The position numbers and the translations under genes are program-made. Positions 50,726 to 59,035 of a DNA stretch of 64,000 bases are shown here, piece by piece. The notes below the pieces were generated by a model that was not told the DNA's origin, ran no database searches, and worked only from the letters and a program-made list of their open reading frames with translations. This DNA comes from Alteripontixanthobacter sp. GTDB taxonomy: Bacteria > Pseudomonadota > Alphaproteobacteria > Sphingomonadales > Sphingomonadaceae. How positions within the stretch are numbered: position 1 is the first letter of the stretch; every line of letters starts with the position of its first letter. The stretch spans positions 930,001 to 994,000 of the forward strand of contig JBDVPM010000008.1 in the NCBI GenBank assembly GCA_039968605.1. The letters run 5' to 3'.

Positions 50726-51351
50726 CGCAGCACCGTACCGCTGCGGCGGATTTTGCGCTGGAGCTGCATCACGCCGTAAAGCAGTGCTTCTGCGGTCGGC
50801 GGACAGCCGGGAATATAGATGTCCACCGGCACAATCCGGTCGCAGCCGCGAACCACGGAATAGCTGTAATGGTAATAGCCGCCGCCATTGGCGCAGCTAC
50901 CCATCGAAATGACGTATTTCGGGTCCGACATCTGGTCGTAAACCTTGCGCAGCGCCGGGGCCATCTTGTTGCACAGCGTCCCGGCCACGATCATCACGTC
51001 GCTCTGGCGCGGGCTGGCGCGCGGGGCCACGCCGAAGCGTTCCATGTCGTAACGCGGCATGTTGACATGGATCATCTCCACCGCGCAGCAGGCCAGACCG
51101 AAGGTCATCCACCACAGCGAACCGGTGCGCGCCCATTGGAACAGGTCTTCGGTGCTGGTGACGAGGAAGCCCTTATCGTTCACCTCGGTCTGCATCGCGT
51201 TGAAATAATCTGCATCGGGCTGGCGCACTTCGCCGCCTCGCGCCGTCGCCGCATCGCGCAGACGCTGGCCATCGAGCGCCGGGTTGAGCGAAGTCGCCCC
51301 GGCGAAGGCGGGATCTCCCGATGCTCCGGTCATGGAATCGTTCACTCCCAT
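50722..51351 (-). CDS. nuoB: NADH-quinone oxidoreductase subunit B
   Basis: Subunit binding cluster N2, the electron donor to quinone. 209 residues from ATG 51351 (GTG 51345, overlapping the nuoA stop as GTGA, is an alternative). Cluster ligands: the tandem Cys in [12 protein letters not shown], Cys in [16 protein letters not shown] and Cys in [18 protein letters not shown]. An extra polar N-terminus of about 35 residues precedes the core. Coupled to nuoC by a 4-nt overlap. Confidence 0.97.
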   Translation of the reverse strand: MGVNDSMTGASGDPAFAGATSLNPALDGQRLRDAATARGGEVRQPDADYFNAMQTEVNDKGFLVTSTEDLFQWARTGSLWWMTFGLACCAVEMIHVNMPRYDMERFGVAPRASPRQSDVMIVAGTLCNKMAPALRKVYDQMSDPKYVISMGSCANGGGYYHYSYSVVRGCDRIVPVDIYIPGCPPTAEALLYGVMQLQRKIRRSGTVLR

Positions 51352-51737
51352 TCCAGCGCCCCTTTCTTCCAGGCATAGGCAAAGCCGACAATCAGTTCGA
51401 ACAGGAAGATCATCATGGTGATCCAGCCCGGCCAGCCGGTAAGATCCAGGCTGACCGCCCAGGGAAACAGGAACGCCGCCTCCAGATCGAAGATGATGAA
51501 CAGGATCGCGACGAGGTAAAAGCGCACGTCGAACTGGCTGCGCGGATCTTCGAATGCCGGAAAGCCGCATTCATATTCGCTGAGCTTTTCCGAATCCGGA
51601 TTATGTGCGCCCGTCAGCCGCGAAACGCCCATCGGCAGAAACACGAACAATGCCGAGATCGCCACGGCGATGCCGAGGAAAATCAGGATCGGCAGATACT
51701 GGACCAGATCGAATTCGGTTGGCGTCAAGGCGCTCAC
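51342..51737 (-). CDS. nuoA: NADH-quinone oxidoreductase subunit A
   Basis: First gene of the complex I operon. The 131-residue, three-helix subunit has the conserved loop [44 protein letters not shown] (Cys and acidic residues near the quinone channel). The promoter must lie in the 170-nt gap shared with the divergent YbjN-like gene. Confidence 0.97.
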   Translation of the reverse strand: MSALTPTEFDLVQYLPILIFLGIAVAISALFVFLPMGVSRLTGAHNPDSEKLSEYECGFPAFEDPRSQFDVRFYLVAILFIIFDLEAAFLFPWAVSLDLTGWPGWITMMIFLFELIVGFAYAWKKGALEWE

Positions 51738-51909
51738 TCGCTTGGATTAATAGGCGTGGCTGCGCCCTAAAGCCGCGCGGCGGCGGGTGCAAGGGGTCTG
51801 GCTGCGTATTACCGGCGACGAGCGACGCTAATTTGCAAGCCAGCTTGCGCGCGGTGCAACGCAGACCTATCCCCAACCGGTACTGCGCCGTAATCCGGCA
51901 GATATTCTC

Positions 51910-52392
51910 ATGCTGAAACCCGCCCTCGCCGCCTGCGTTACCGCGGCGACACTGGCCGTCTCGCCCCCTGCTTTTGCCGAGAATATCGTGGCCGATCATT
52001 CGCAGGTGCAGTCCGCCTTGCAGAGCGCCGGTTACCGCGCCCAACTGGAGGGCGAAGGCGACGAACGTTTCATCTCCAGCGGCAGCAGCGGCTATAATTT
52101 CGCGGTGTTCTTCTACGGGTGCGACGATGCGGGTCATGAATGCAAGAGCGTCCAGTTCTACGCCGCCTTTACCCCGACCAAGAAGCCGACGCTCGCGCAG
52201 ATGAACGAATATGCCTCGTCCCATCGGTGGGGCCGCATCTATATCGACAAGGATGGCGACCCGGTGATCGAGATGGATATCGACCTGGAGGATGGCGGGA
52301 TGTCGCCCGAGCTGTTCCAGGACAATATCGAATATTGGGCGAGTATTCTGGACAGCTATGCCGAATGGGTGTTCGACCAGGACGACGGCTGA
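51910..52392 (+). CDS. Secreted YbjN-domain protein
   Basis: 160 residues with a clear signal peptide (LKPALAACVTAATLAVSPPAFA, cleavage before ENIV). The mature part (VQSALQSAGYRAQLEGEGDERFISSGSSGYNFAVFFYGC ... KSVQFYAAFTPTKKPTLAQMNEYASSHRWGRIYIDKDGDPVIEMDIDLEDGG) matches the YbjN/type III chaperone-like fold that is common as a periplasmic protein in this group. Function unknown. Divergent from nuoA. Confidence 0.8.
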   Translation: MLKPALAACVTAATLAVSPPAFAENIVADHSQVQSALQSAGYRAQLEGEGDERFISSGSSGYNFAVFFYGCDDAGHECKSVQFYAAFTPTKKPTLAQMNEYASSHRWGRIYIDKDGDPVIEMDIDLEDGGMSPELFQDNIEYWASILDSYAEWVFDQDDG

Positions 52393-52428
52393 GCGCCGCC
52401 GCCCCTTGCGGCATAGCTGGCCTCGCGA

Positions 52429-53856
52429 TCAGGCTTTCTTGATTTGGCTGGCGAGCGCTTTCTTCGTCTTTTCCCCATATGGCGGCTTGAAACCGGCCAG
52501 CTTGGCTACATCGATCTTGGACTGGGTATAGACCGAGCGCGCATGGCTGAATTCGCGAAAACCCTCCGGCCCGTGATAGGAGCCGATTCCGCTCGGCCCG
52601 ACGCCGCCAAACGGCAAATCGTCCATCGAAACGTGGAAAATCACATCGTTCACCGTAACACCGCCGCTGATCGTGCGGCTGAGCACGCGCTCGCGTTCAA
52701 CTGAATCGCTGCCGAAATAATACAGGCCGAGCGGGCGATCGTTCTCGTTCACGTAATCCACCGCCTGATCGACGCTCTTATAGGTTTTCACCGGCAGGAC
52801 GGGGCCAAAGATCTCCTCCTGCATCGCCTGCATGTCGTCGGTCACATTGCGCAGGATCGTCAGCGGCATCTTGCGGCTGTTGGTGCTGGAGAAATCTTCG
52901 CCCGCCGGATTGATTTCGAGCACTTCTGCGCCCTTGTCGCGCGCATCTTCGACCAGCCCTTGCAGACGGTCGAAATGCTTGTCGGTCACGATACTGGCAT
53001 AATCGTCATTATTCAGCAGGGTCGGATACATGGTGCGCGCGCCCAGTTCGACGGCGGCGACCGCGCCTTCCTCCTGCTCCTCCGGCACGATCAGGTAATC
53101 GGGGGCGAGGCAGATCTGGCCCGCATTCATCATCTTGCCCATTGCGATGCGCTCTCCGGCGCGGGTAAAATCGGCGCTTTTGCCAAGGATCACCGGAGAT
53201 TTGCCGCCAAGCTCCAGCGTCACCGGCACAAGGTTCTTCGCCGCGGCTTCCATTACCTTCTGCCCCGTGGCGGTGGAACCGGTGAAAACCAGGTGATCGA
53301 AAGGCAGCCCGGAAAATTCCTGCGCTACTTCGGGACCGCCGGTGACGAAGGCGACTTCCGCCTCGTCGAAATATTTGGCGCATAATTCGCGCGACAACTC
53401 GCTGGTCGCCTCGGTAAATTCGCTGGGCTTGATCATCGAACGGTTTCCCGCCGCCAGCACCTGCATCAGCGGTCCGAAGCTGAGATTGACCGGGAAGTTC
53501 CACGGGCTGAGGATGCCGATCACGCCTTTGGGTTCGTACCGCACCTCCGCCTTCGCGCCCAACAGGCCGAGCGGGAACTGCACGTGGCGCTTATCCGGCT
53601 TGGCCCAGCCATCCAGCTGCTTCAGGCAATATTTGCCGAAATTCACCGTGCCCATGATATCGGTCAGCTTGGATTGTTCGCGGCTGCGATTACCGAAATC
53701 CTCGCTCATCGCGTCACACAGTTCATCCTTGTGATCGACCAGCAATGCGATGGCGCGCTTCACCCGGTCCTTGCGAATATCCAGGCTTTCGGGCCGCGCG
53801 GCGGTGAATGCGGCACGCTGTTTGTCGAGGATGGTCTTGAGGTCGGGTTTGGCCAT
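52429..53856 (-). CDS. Coniferyl aldehyde dehydrogenase-type aldehyde dehydrogenase
   Basis: NAD(P)-dependent aldehyde dehydrogenase of 475 residues; ATG at 53856 with GGAG upstream. Motifs: GVIGILSPWNFPVNLSFGPLMQVLAAGNRSMIKPSE, LVFTGSTATGQKVMEAAAKNLVPVTLELGGKSPVIL (general-base Glu), catalytic Cys in NAGQICLAPDY, EEIFGPVLPVKTY. The short form with QICLAPDYL and the C-terminal HGPEGFREFSHARSVY resemble the membrane-associated class 3/coniferyl-aldehyde group. Divergent from the thiolase gene. Confidence 0.9.
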   Translation of the reverse strand: MAKPDLKTILDKQRAAFTAARPESLDIRKDRVKRAIALLVDHKDELCDAMSEDFGNRSREQSKLTDIMGTVNFGKYCLKQLDGWAKPDKRHVQFPLGLLGAKAEVRYEPKGVIGILSPWNFPVNLSFGPLMQVLAAGNRSMIKPSEFTEATSELSRELCAKYFDEAEVAFVTGGPEVAQEFSGLPFDHLVFTGSTATGQKVMEAAAKNLVPVTLELGGKSPVILGKSADFTRAGERIAMGKMMNAGQICLAPDYLIVPEEQEEGAVAAVELGARTMYPTLLNNDDYASIVTDKHFDRLQGLVEDARDKGAEVLEINPAGEDFSSTNSRKMPLTILRNVTDDMQAMQEEIFGPVLPVKTYKSVDQAVDYVNENDRPLGLYYFGSDSVERERVLSRTISGGVTVNDVIFHVSMDDLPFGGVGPSGIGSYHGPEGFREFSHARSVYTQSKIDVAKLAGFKPPYGEKTKKALASQIKKA

Positions 53857-53962
53857 GATATTCTCCCAGTCGGGCGTTTGCTTCGATTGATTAGCCAACG
53901 AGCCAGCCCTAGATACGTTGCAACACGCAACACGTTTGCACCATGAAAGGCAAGTCCCCACT

Positions 53963-55153
53963 ATGTCGAACACCTCCGACCCCGTCGTTATCCTGTCCTA
54001 TGCCCGCACCCCGATGGGCTCGATGCAAGGCGCGTTGTCCGATGCCAGCGCCACCGATCTGGGTGCGACTGCGGTAAAGGCGGCGGTCGAGCGTTCAGGC
54101 ATTTCCGCCGACAGCTTCGACCGCGCCTATATGGGCTGCGTGCTGCCCGCCGGACTGGGCCAGGCGCCGGCCCGCCAGGCGGCGATCAAGGGCGGATTGC
54201 CCAAATCCGTCCAGGCGACCACGGTCAACAAGGTCTGCGGCAGCGGCATGCAGACGGTGATCATGGGCGCAGAAGCGCTTGCCGCCGGTACGGTGGACGT
54301 GGTGCTGGCCGGCGGGATGGAGAGCATGACCAACGCGCCCTATCTCCTCAAGAAACATCGCAGCGGCGCGCGGCTGGGCCACGACACCACCTATGACCAC
54401 ATGTTCCTCGATGGGCTGGAAGATGCCTATGAAGAAGGCCGCGCGATGGGCACCTTCGCGCAGGAAACCGCCAATCAGTACCAGATGACGCGCGAGGAAA
54501 TGGACGATTATTCCATCGAATCGCTGCGCCGCGCCAATGCCGCCATCGAAAGCGGTGCGTTTTCGGATGAGGTGGTCCCTGTGACCATAAGCACCCGCAA
54601 AGGCGATGTGGTGGTCGATACCGACGAGGCTCCGGGCCGCGGCCGTCCGGACAAGATTCCCACGCTGCGTCCTGCCTTCGCCAAGGACGGGACGATTACC
54701 GCGGCAACCTCCAGCTCCATCTCCGATGGCGCGGCGGCAGTCGTGCTGGCGCGCGCAAGCGTCGCGAAGCAGCACGGCGCGCAGCCGGTCGCAAAGATCG
54801 TTGCCATGGCCGCCCATGCGCAAGAGCCGAGCGAGTTCACCGTCGCTCCGATCGGCGCGATCGAGAAGGTTCTGGAAAAAGCCGGCTGGTCCGCCGAGGA
54901 TGTCGAACTGTGGGAAGTGAACGAGGCCTTCGCCTGCGTCGCGATGTTCGCCATGCGCGACATCGGTATCCCGCATGACAAGATCAATGTGAATGGCGGC
55001 GGCACTGCGCTGGGTCACCCGATCGGGGCGAGCGGCACGCGGATCATCGTAACCTTGCTCAACGCGCTGAAGCAGCAGGGCAAGAAGCGCGGCGTGGCCA
55101 GCCTTTGCATCGGCGGCGGCGAAGCCACGGCGGTAGCTGTCGAAATTGTCTGA
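53963..55153 (+). CDS. Acetyl-CoA C-acyltransferase (thiolase)
   Basis: A 396-residue thiolase catalysing reversible acetyl-CoA condensation or ketoacyl-CoA cleavage. Nucleophile Cys92 in VNKVCGSGMQTVIMG, the His in NVNGGGTALGHPIGASGTR, and the second Cys in ASLCIGGGEATAV. Length and EVNEAFACVAM favour the biosynthetic-type acetoacetyl-CoA thiolase, but the substrate is uncertain. Its stop overlaps the start of the next gene. Confidence 0.95.
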   Translation: MSNTSDPVVILSYARTPMGSMQGALSDASATDLGATAVKAAVERSGISADSFDRAYMGCVLPAGLGQAPARQAAIKGGLPKSVQATTVNKVCGSGMQTVIMGAEALAAGTVDVVLAGGMESMTNAPYLLKKHRSGARLGHDTTYDHMFLDGLEDAYEEGRAMGTFAQETANQYQMTREEMDDYSIESLRRANAAIESGAFSDEVVPVTISTRKGDVVVDTDEAPGRGRPDKIPTLRPAFAKDGTITAATSSSISDGAAAVVLARASVAKQHGAQPVAKIVAMAAHAQEPSEFTVAPIGAIEKVLEKAGWSAEDVELWEVNEAFACVAMFAMRDIGIPHDKINVNGGGTALGHPIGASGTRIIVTLLNALKQQGKKRGVASLCIGGGEATAVAVEIV

Positions 55154-55970
55154 CCGATTCGACGACGAACCCACCCCGACCCCGCGCTACGGCCTGCGGG
55201 GGTGGTTCCCCAAGGTGCGTACTCGCCGTTGGGCCAGGCTGTTCCTGTTCGAGTTTCTGGTTGTATTGCTAGGTGTCCTGTCGGCACAGGCACTGGCCAA
55301 TTGGCTCGGCGAGCGGGCGGAGAAGGACCGGGCGGCACAGGTCAAGCTGGCGTTGGATACGCGGCTCGAAGCGGTTAGTCAGCAGGCGATGACACGTGCC
55401 AGAAGCTCGGCATGTTTTCATCATCGACTTGACCTGTTGCGGCGCGACCTCGCCGACGAAAAAGAGGCGTCGGTCCAGATTTATCGTCCGCTGGGGCGAG
55501 ATTTTACCCCGATCAACTGGGATGGCGATACTCCCGCGCTGATCCTCAAGCATTATGGTCGCGAGACTGCGGAACTATACGACATAGTGAACCGATTACT
55601 GGAAAGCGCCGCCGTGGAGGTCAACGCGGAGGCAAGCGCATGGAACGGTTTCACTCGCCTGACCAATCAGTTCGGGACGCCCAGCGCGCAGGATTTTGCC
55701 AGTGCGAAGGATGATTGGCTACGTGCAGAATCATTCAATCACTCGCTCGAGCGGACCAGCCGGGTTTTGATTGCTGCCCTCGATCAACTGGATATTTCTT
55801 CCGATCTCAGCAACTTGCAAGACGCCCGTGAAAGTAACGATATTTGTGTGCGAGCGCTTTCATACAGCTTGGCAGAACATGCCGAAGCGAAAAAGCGGAA
55901 TGAGCTGGTTACCGGGGAAGACACGAGTTACCAGTTCTTCTGGAGTCCTCGGTCACGAGAACCCGAATAA
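55146..55970 (+). CDS. Uncharacterised single-pass membrane protein
   Basis: 274 residues from a TTG that overlaps the thiolase stop by 8 nt. A basic N-terminus (RYGLRGWFPKVRTRRWARLF) leads into one membrane helix (LFLFEFLVVLLGVLSAQALANWL); the rest is helical and soluble, presumably periplasmic, recalling DUF6090-type proteins. No function assigned. Codon use seems less GC-biased towards the end. It ends 8 nt from the convergent SH3 gene. Confidence 0.65.
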   Translation: MSDRFDDEPTPTPRYGLRGWFPKVRTRRWARLFLFEFLVVLLGVLSAQALANWLGERAEKDRAAQVKLALDTRLEAVSQQAMTRARSSACFHHRLDLLRRDLADEKEASVQIYRPLGRDFTPINWDGDTPALILKHYGRETAELYDIVNRLLESAAVEVNAEASAWNGFTRLTNQFGTPSAQDFASAKDDWLRAESFNHSLERTSRVLIAALDQLDISSDLSNLQDARESNDICVRALSYSLAEHAEAKKRNELVTGEDTSYQFFWSPRSREPE

Positions 55971-55978
55971 CGTCGGCT

Positions 55979-56446
55979 TCAAGGCTCCCCTGCACCCCAC
56001 AGCCGGTCCTGCCTGACCCAGCCGGTCCGGCCGTCGACATCGAATTCGCACCAGCCAGCCATGCACTCGCCCAGCGCGCCGACCACGCCGGGCTCCGCAT
56101 TCCATTTCAGCATGGCGCCATCCGATGCCTCGGCCCGGATGGCGGCCCATTCTTCGCCGATTACCATCGCGCGGGGCGACAGGCTGAGCAGTGAAGACAC
56201 GACCCAGCCTTCCTCCCCATCGGGATCGCGCACCAGGCGCCAGCCATCCACCACCCTGACGACTTTCAGGGGCATTCCCTGGCGTTTATACACCCATTCG
56301 ATGGCGTAATCGCGGCTGGGGCCGACGCGCATGTTGACCTCTTCCGATTTCAGGCTGGCCCAATAGGGAACCTCGCGGTCCTGCGCGGCGGCAGGTGCGG
56401 CGAACAACAGCAATGCGGTGATGAAACCAAGGGGGATACGGTGCAT
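55979..56446 (-). CDS. Secreted protein with two bacterial SH3 (SH3b-type) repeats
   Basis: 155 residues. The signal peptide HRIPLGFITALLLFAAPAAAQ is followed by a first SH3b unit (KSEEVNMRVGPSRDYAIEWVYKRQGMPLKVVRVVDGWRLVRDPDGEEGWVVSSLLS) and a shorter second unit (AIRAEASDGAMLKWNAEPGVVGALGECMAGWCEFDVDGRTGWVRQDRLWG). Such DUF1058-like periplasmic proteins may bind peptidoglycan; function unproven. The longer frame up to 56626 is antisense to the neighbour. Confidence 0.88.
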   Translation of the reverse strand: MHRIPLGFITALLLFAAPAAAQDREVPYWASLKSEEVNMRVGPSRDYAIEWVYKRQGMPLKVVRVVDGWRLVRDPDGEEGWVVSSLLSLSPRAMVIGEEWAAIRAEASDGAMLKWNAEPGVVGALGECMAGWCEFDVDGRTGWVRQDRLWGAGEP

Positions 56447-56564
56447 GGCGGCGAACATACTTGCCCTGTGCGCCGCTTCAACCCCGAACGCCGCCGATAG
56501 TGCAAAAGGCCTGTCGTTAACCGGCACTTGACCTAGGGCCGAACACGGGCCTAGCGCGGCCCAT

Positions 56565-57581
56565 ATGACCGACAATTCAACCAGGCCCACACACCGCGTC
56601 GATGGCACGCCCAAGGTCGTCGTCACCCGGCATTTGATGCCCGGCGTTGAGGCGCGAATGGAAGAGCTTTACGAGGCCGCGCTCAACCCTGACGACACGC
56701 CGCTGAGCCGGGACGAACTCGTCGCCGCGATGCAGGATACCGATGTGCTGGTGCCCACCGTGACCGACCGGATCGATGCCGCCATGATCGCGGCTGCGGG
56801 CGACCGGCTCGGCCTGATCGCCAATTTCGGGGCGGGGACCGATCATATCGATCTGAAAGCGGCCGCTGCACGCAAAATCATCGTCACCAATACGCCGGGC
56901 GTATTTACCGACGATACGGCCGACCTGGCTATGGCGATGATCATCGGTGTACCCCGCCGGATTCGCGATGGGGTTGCGCTGATCCGGCGCGGCGAATGGA
57001 CCGGTTGGACCCCGTCTGGCCTGCTTGGCCGGCAGCTCGGCGGTAAGGTGCTGGGCATCGTCGGCATGGGCCGGATCGGACAGGCGGTGGCTCACCGGGC
57101 GCGCGCATTCGGGCTGGAAATCGCCTATCACAATCGCAAGCCACTGCCCCGCGCGCTGGAAAACATGGTCCAGGCGCGGTTCGTGGAGGATCTGGACGAA
57201 TTGCTGGCCCTGTCCGACATCGTCACCCTACATTGCCCGGCGAGCGAGGCGACGCGCGGCATGATCGATGCGCGCCGGATCGCGCTGATGAAACAGGGCG
57301 CAAGCCTGATCAACACCGCGCGCGGAGAGCTGGTCGATATGGAAGCGCTGATCGATGCGCTGCAGGCGGGCCATCTCGCCGGGGCCGGGCTGGATGTCTA
57401 TCCCGACGAACCGCATGTCGACCCGCGCCTGCTCGCCCACCCCAATGTGATGACCCTGCCGCATATTGGCAGCGCCACGGCCGAGGGGCGCGAGGCATCG
57501 GGCGAGAAAGTGATCGCCAATATCCGTTTCTGGGCCGACGGGCACCGGCCTCCAGACCAGGTGCTCGACGGGTTGGTCTGA
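56565..57581 (+). CDS. D-2-hydroxyacid dehydrogenase (glyoxylate/hydroxypyruvate reductase type)
   Basis: NAD(P)H-dependent reductase of 338 residues. Substrate-loop motif GAGTDHIDLKAAAARKIIVTNTPGVFTDDTADLAMAMI, Rossmann motif GIVGMGRIGQAVAHRARAFGLEIAYHNRK, catalytic Arg in LINTARGELVD, Glu in PDEPHVD and His in LPHIGSATAEGRE. The NTPGV and TADLA segments fit glyoxylate or glycerate dehydrogenases. The ATG at 56565 is close to the divergent SH3 gene. Confidence 0.92.
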   Translation: MTDNSTRPTHRVDGTPKVVVTRHLMPGVEARMEELYEAALNPDDTPLSRDELVAAMQDTDVLVPTVTDRIDAAMIAAAGDRLGLIANFGAGTDHIDLKAAAARKIIVTNTPGVFTDDTADLAMAMIIGVPRRIRDGVALIRRGEWTGWTPSGLLGRQLGGKVLGIVGMGRIGQAVAHRARAFGLEIAYHNRKPLPRALENMVQARFVEDLDELLALSDIVTLHCPASEATRGMIDARRIALMKQGASLINTARGELVDMEALIDALQAGHLAGAGLDVYPDEPHVDPRLLAHPNVMTLPHIGSATAEGREASGEKVIANIRFWADGHRPPDQVLDGLV

Positions 57582-57711
57582 AGCAGCGGCGCCGGAATCC
57601 GCCTTTGTGTGCACGAAGCTTGCGCGCACCCTTGCATCGGGCGAACAATATGTCTTAACGCGCCCGCAAACAGGGGTGCGAATTACGCGGCCCTTGGGGG
57701 AGATTCGCACC

Positions 57712-59013
57712 GTGTTTCGCAACATTATCAAGCTGGCTATGCTGGCTGCCTTCGCTTTGCCCTCTGGCGCAAAGGCTGCCCAGCCCGCTGCTCCGGCAAT
57801 GAATAGCGGCGACGCCGGATGGATTTTGGCCGCAAGTGCGTTGGTCCTGTTGATGACCCTGCCGGGGCTCGGCCTGTTCTATGGCGGGCTGGTCCGCGCG
57901 AAGAATTTCTTGTCGGTGCTGCTTCAATGCGGCGCAGTTGCCGCAATCGCATCGGTGTTGTGGGTCGTGGTCGGCTACACGCTGGCTTTTGGCGACGTGT
58001 CCAACGGGTTCATCGGCAATGGGCGGGCTTGGATGTTCATCGATCTGGGCGATCTTCGCGCGGATACGTTCCTGCCTGAAAGCAATTTCGCGCTGTTCCA
58101 GATGACCTTCGCGGTCATTACCCCCGCGCTGATGGTGGGTGCCTGGGTCGAGCGAGCACGGTTTGCTTGGGTGCTGGGCTTCTGCGCGCTGTGGGGGCTG
58201 ATCGTTTACGCTCCGGTGGTGCATTGGGTATGGGGCGGCGGCTGGCTCGCCGCGCTGGGTGTGCTCGATTTTGCGGGCGGTATCGTGGTCCACACCACCG
58301 CAGGCGTTTCCGCGCTAGTAGTGGCGCTGCTGCTCGGTCGGCGGATGGGTTTCCCCAAGACGCTCATGCTGCCCCACGCACCCGCCCTCACCATGGTGGG
58401 CGCGGCATTGCTGTGGGTAGGCTGGTTCGGATTTAACGGCGGCAGCGCTTTGGTTGCTGACGGGGTTGCGGCCGATGCCGTGATCAACACGCACCTCGCG
58501 GCAAGCGTGGCAGCGCTGGCTTGGTTGCTGGTTGAGAAATTCAGCGTCGGCAAGGCGACCAGCGTGGGCTGGGCAACAGGCGCGATTGCGGGACTGGCGA
58601 CCATCACTCCGGCGGCGGTGTTCGTGTCTCCGGCGGGTGCGATTATCCTCGGCGCGCTGGGCGCGGTGGTCTGTTATTTCGGCATCCAGCTGATCAAGCA
58701 GAAGCTGCATATCGACGATTCGCTGGACGTGTTCGCCGTTCACGGCGTGGGCGGGATACTCGGTTCGCTGTTGTTGGCGGTGTTTGCCTCCGATGGCCTT
58801 GGCGGGGTCGGTTATGGCGAAGGTGGCGGGATCGGCTCGCAATTCGTCGCCCAGCTGATCGGCGTAGGCGCGGTTGCACTGTGGAGCGCCGTGGCCACAG
58901 CCATCATCGCGCTGATGGTAAGCCTGGTCTTCCCGATGCGCGTAACCGAGGACGAGGAACGCGAAGGGCTCGATATTACGAGCCACGGCGAACGGGCGTG
59001 GGAGCTGGACTAA
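57712..59013 (+). CDS. amt: Ammonium transporter (Amt family)
   Basis: Ammonia/ammonium channel of 433 residues. I start at GTG 57712 after GGGGGAG; the first 22 residues (FRNIIKLAMLAAFALPSGAKA) form a signal peptide, as in AmtB. The pore twin histidines are in GIVVHTTAGVSALVVALLLG and DVFAVHGVGGILGSLL; GLGLFYGGLVRAKNFLSVLLQC and WVGWFGFNGGSALVADG are family signatures. No glnK gene adjoins it in this window. Confidence 0.95.
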   Translation: MFRNIIKLAMLAAFALPSGAKAAQPAAPAMNSGDAGWILAASALVLLMTLPGLGLFYGGLVRAKNFLSVLLQCGAVAAIASVLWVVVGYTLAFGDVSNGFIGNGRAWMFIDLGDLRADTFLPESNFALFQMTFAVITPALMVGAWVERARFAWVLGFCALWGLIVYAPVVHWVWGGGWLAALGVLDFAGGIVVHTTAGVSALVVALLLGRRMGFPKTLMLPHAPALTMVGAALLWVGWFGFNGGSALVADGVAADAVINTHLAASVAALAWLLVEKFSVGKATSVGWATGAIAGLATITPAAVFVSPAGAIILGALGAVVCYFGIQLIKQKLHIDDSLDVFAVHGVGGILGSLLLAVFASDGLGGVGYGEGGGIGSQFVAQLIGVGAVALWSAVATAIIALMVSLVFPMRVTEDEEREGLDITSHGERAWELD

Positions 59014-59035
59014 GCCCCCACGCTGTCCGTTCGGG

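Noticed and set aside
57609-57623. Sigma-54-like promoter (GTGCACG-N4-TTGC) upstream of amt
   Set aside because: The invariant GG of the -24 element is not intact, and I have no evidence that this organism has RpoN; the match could be chance.
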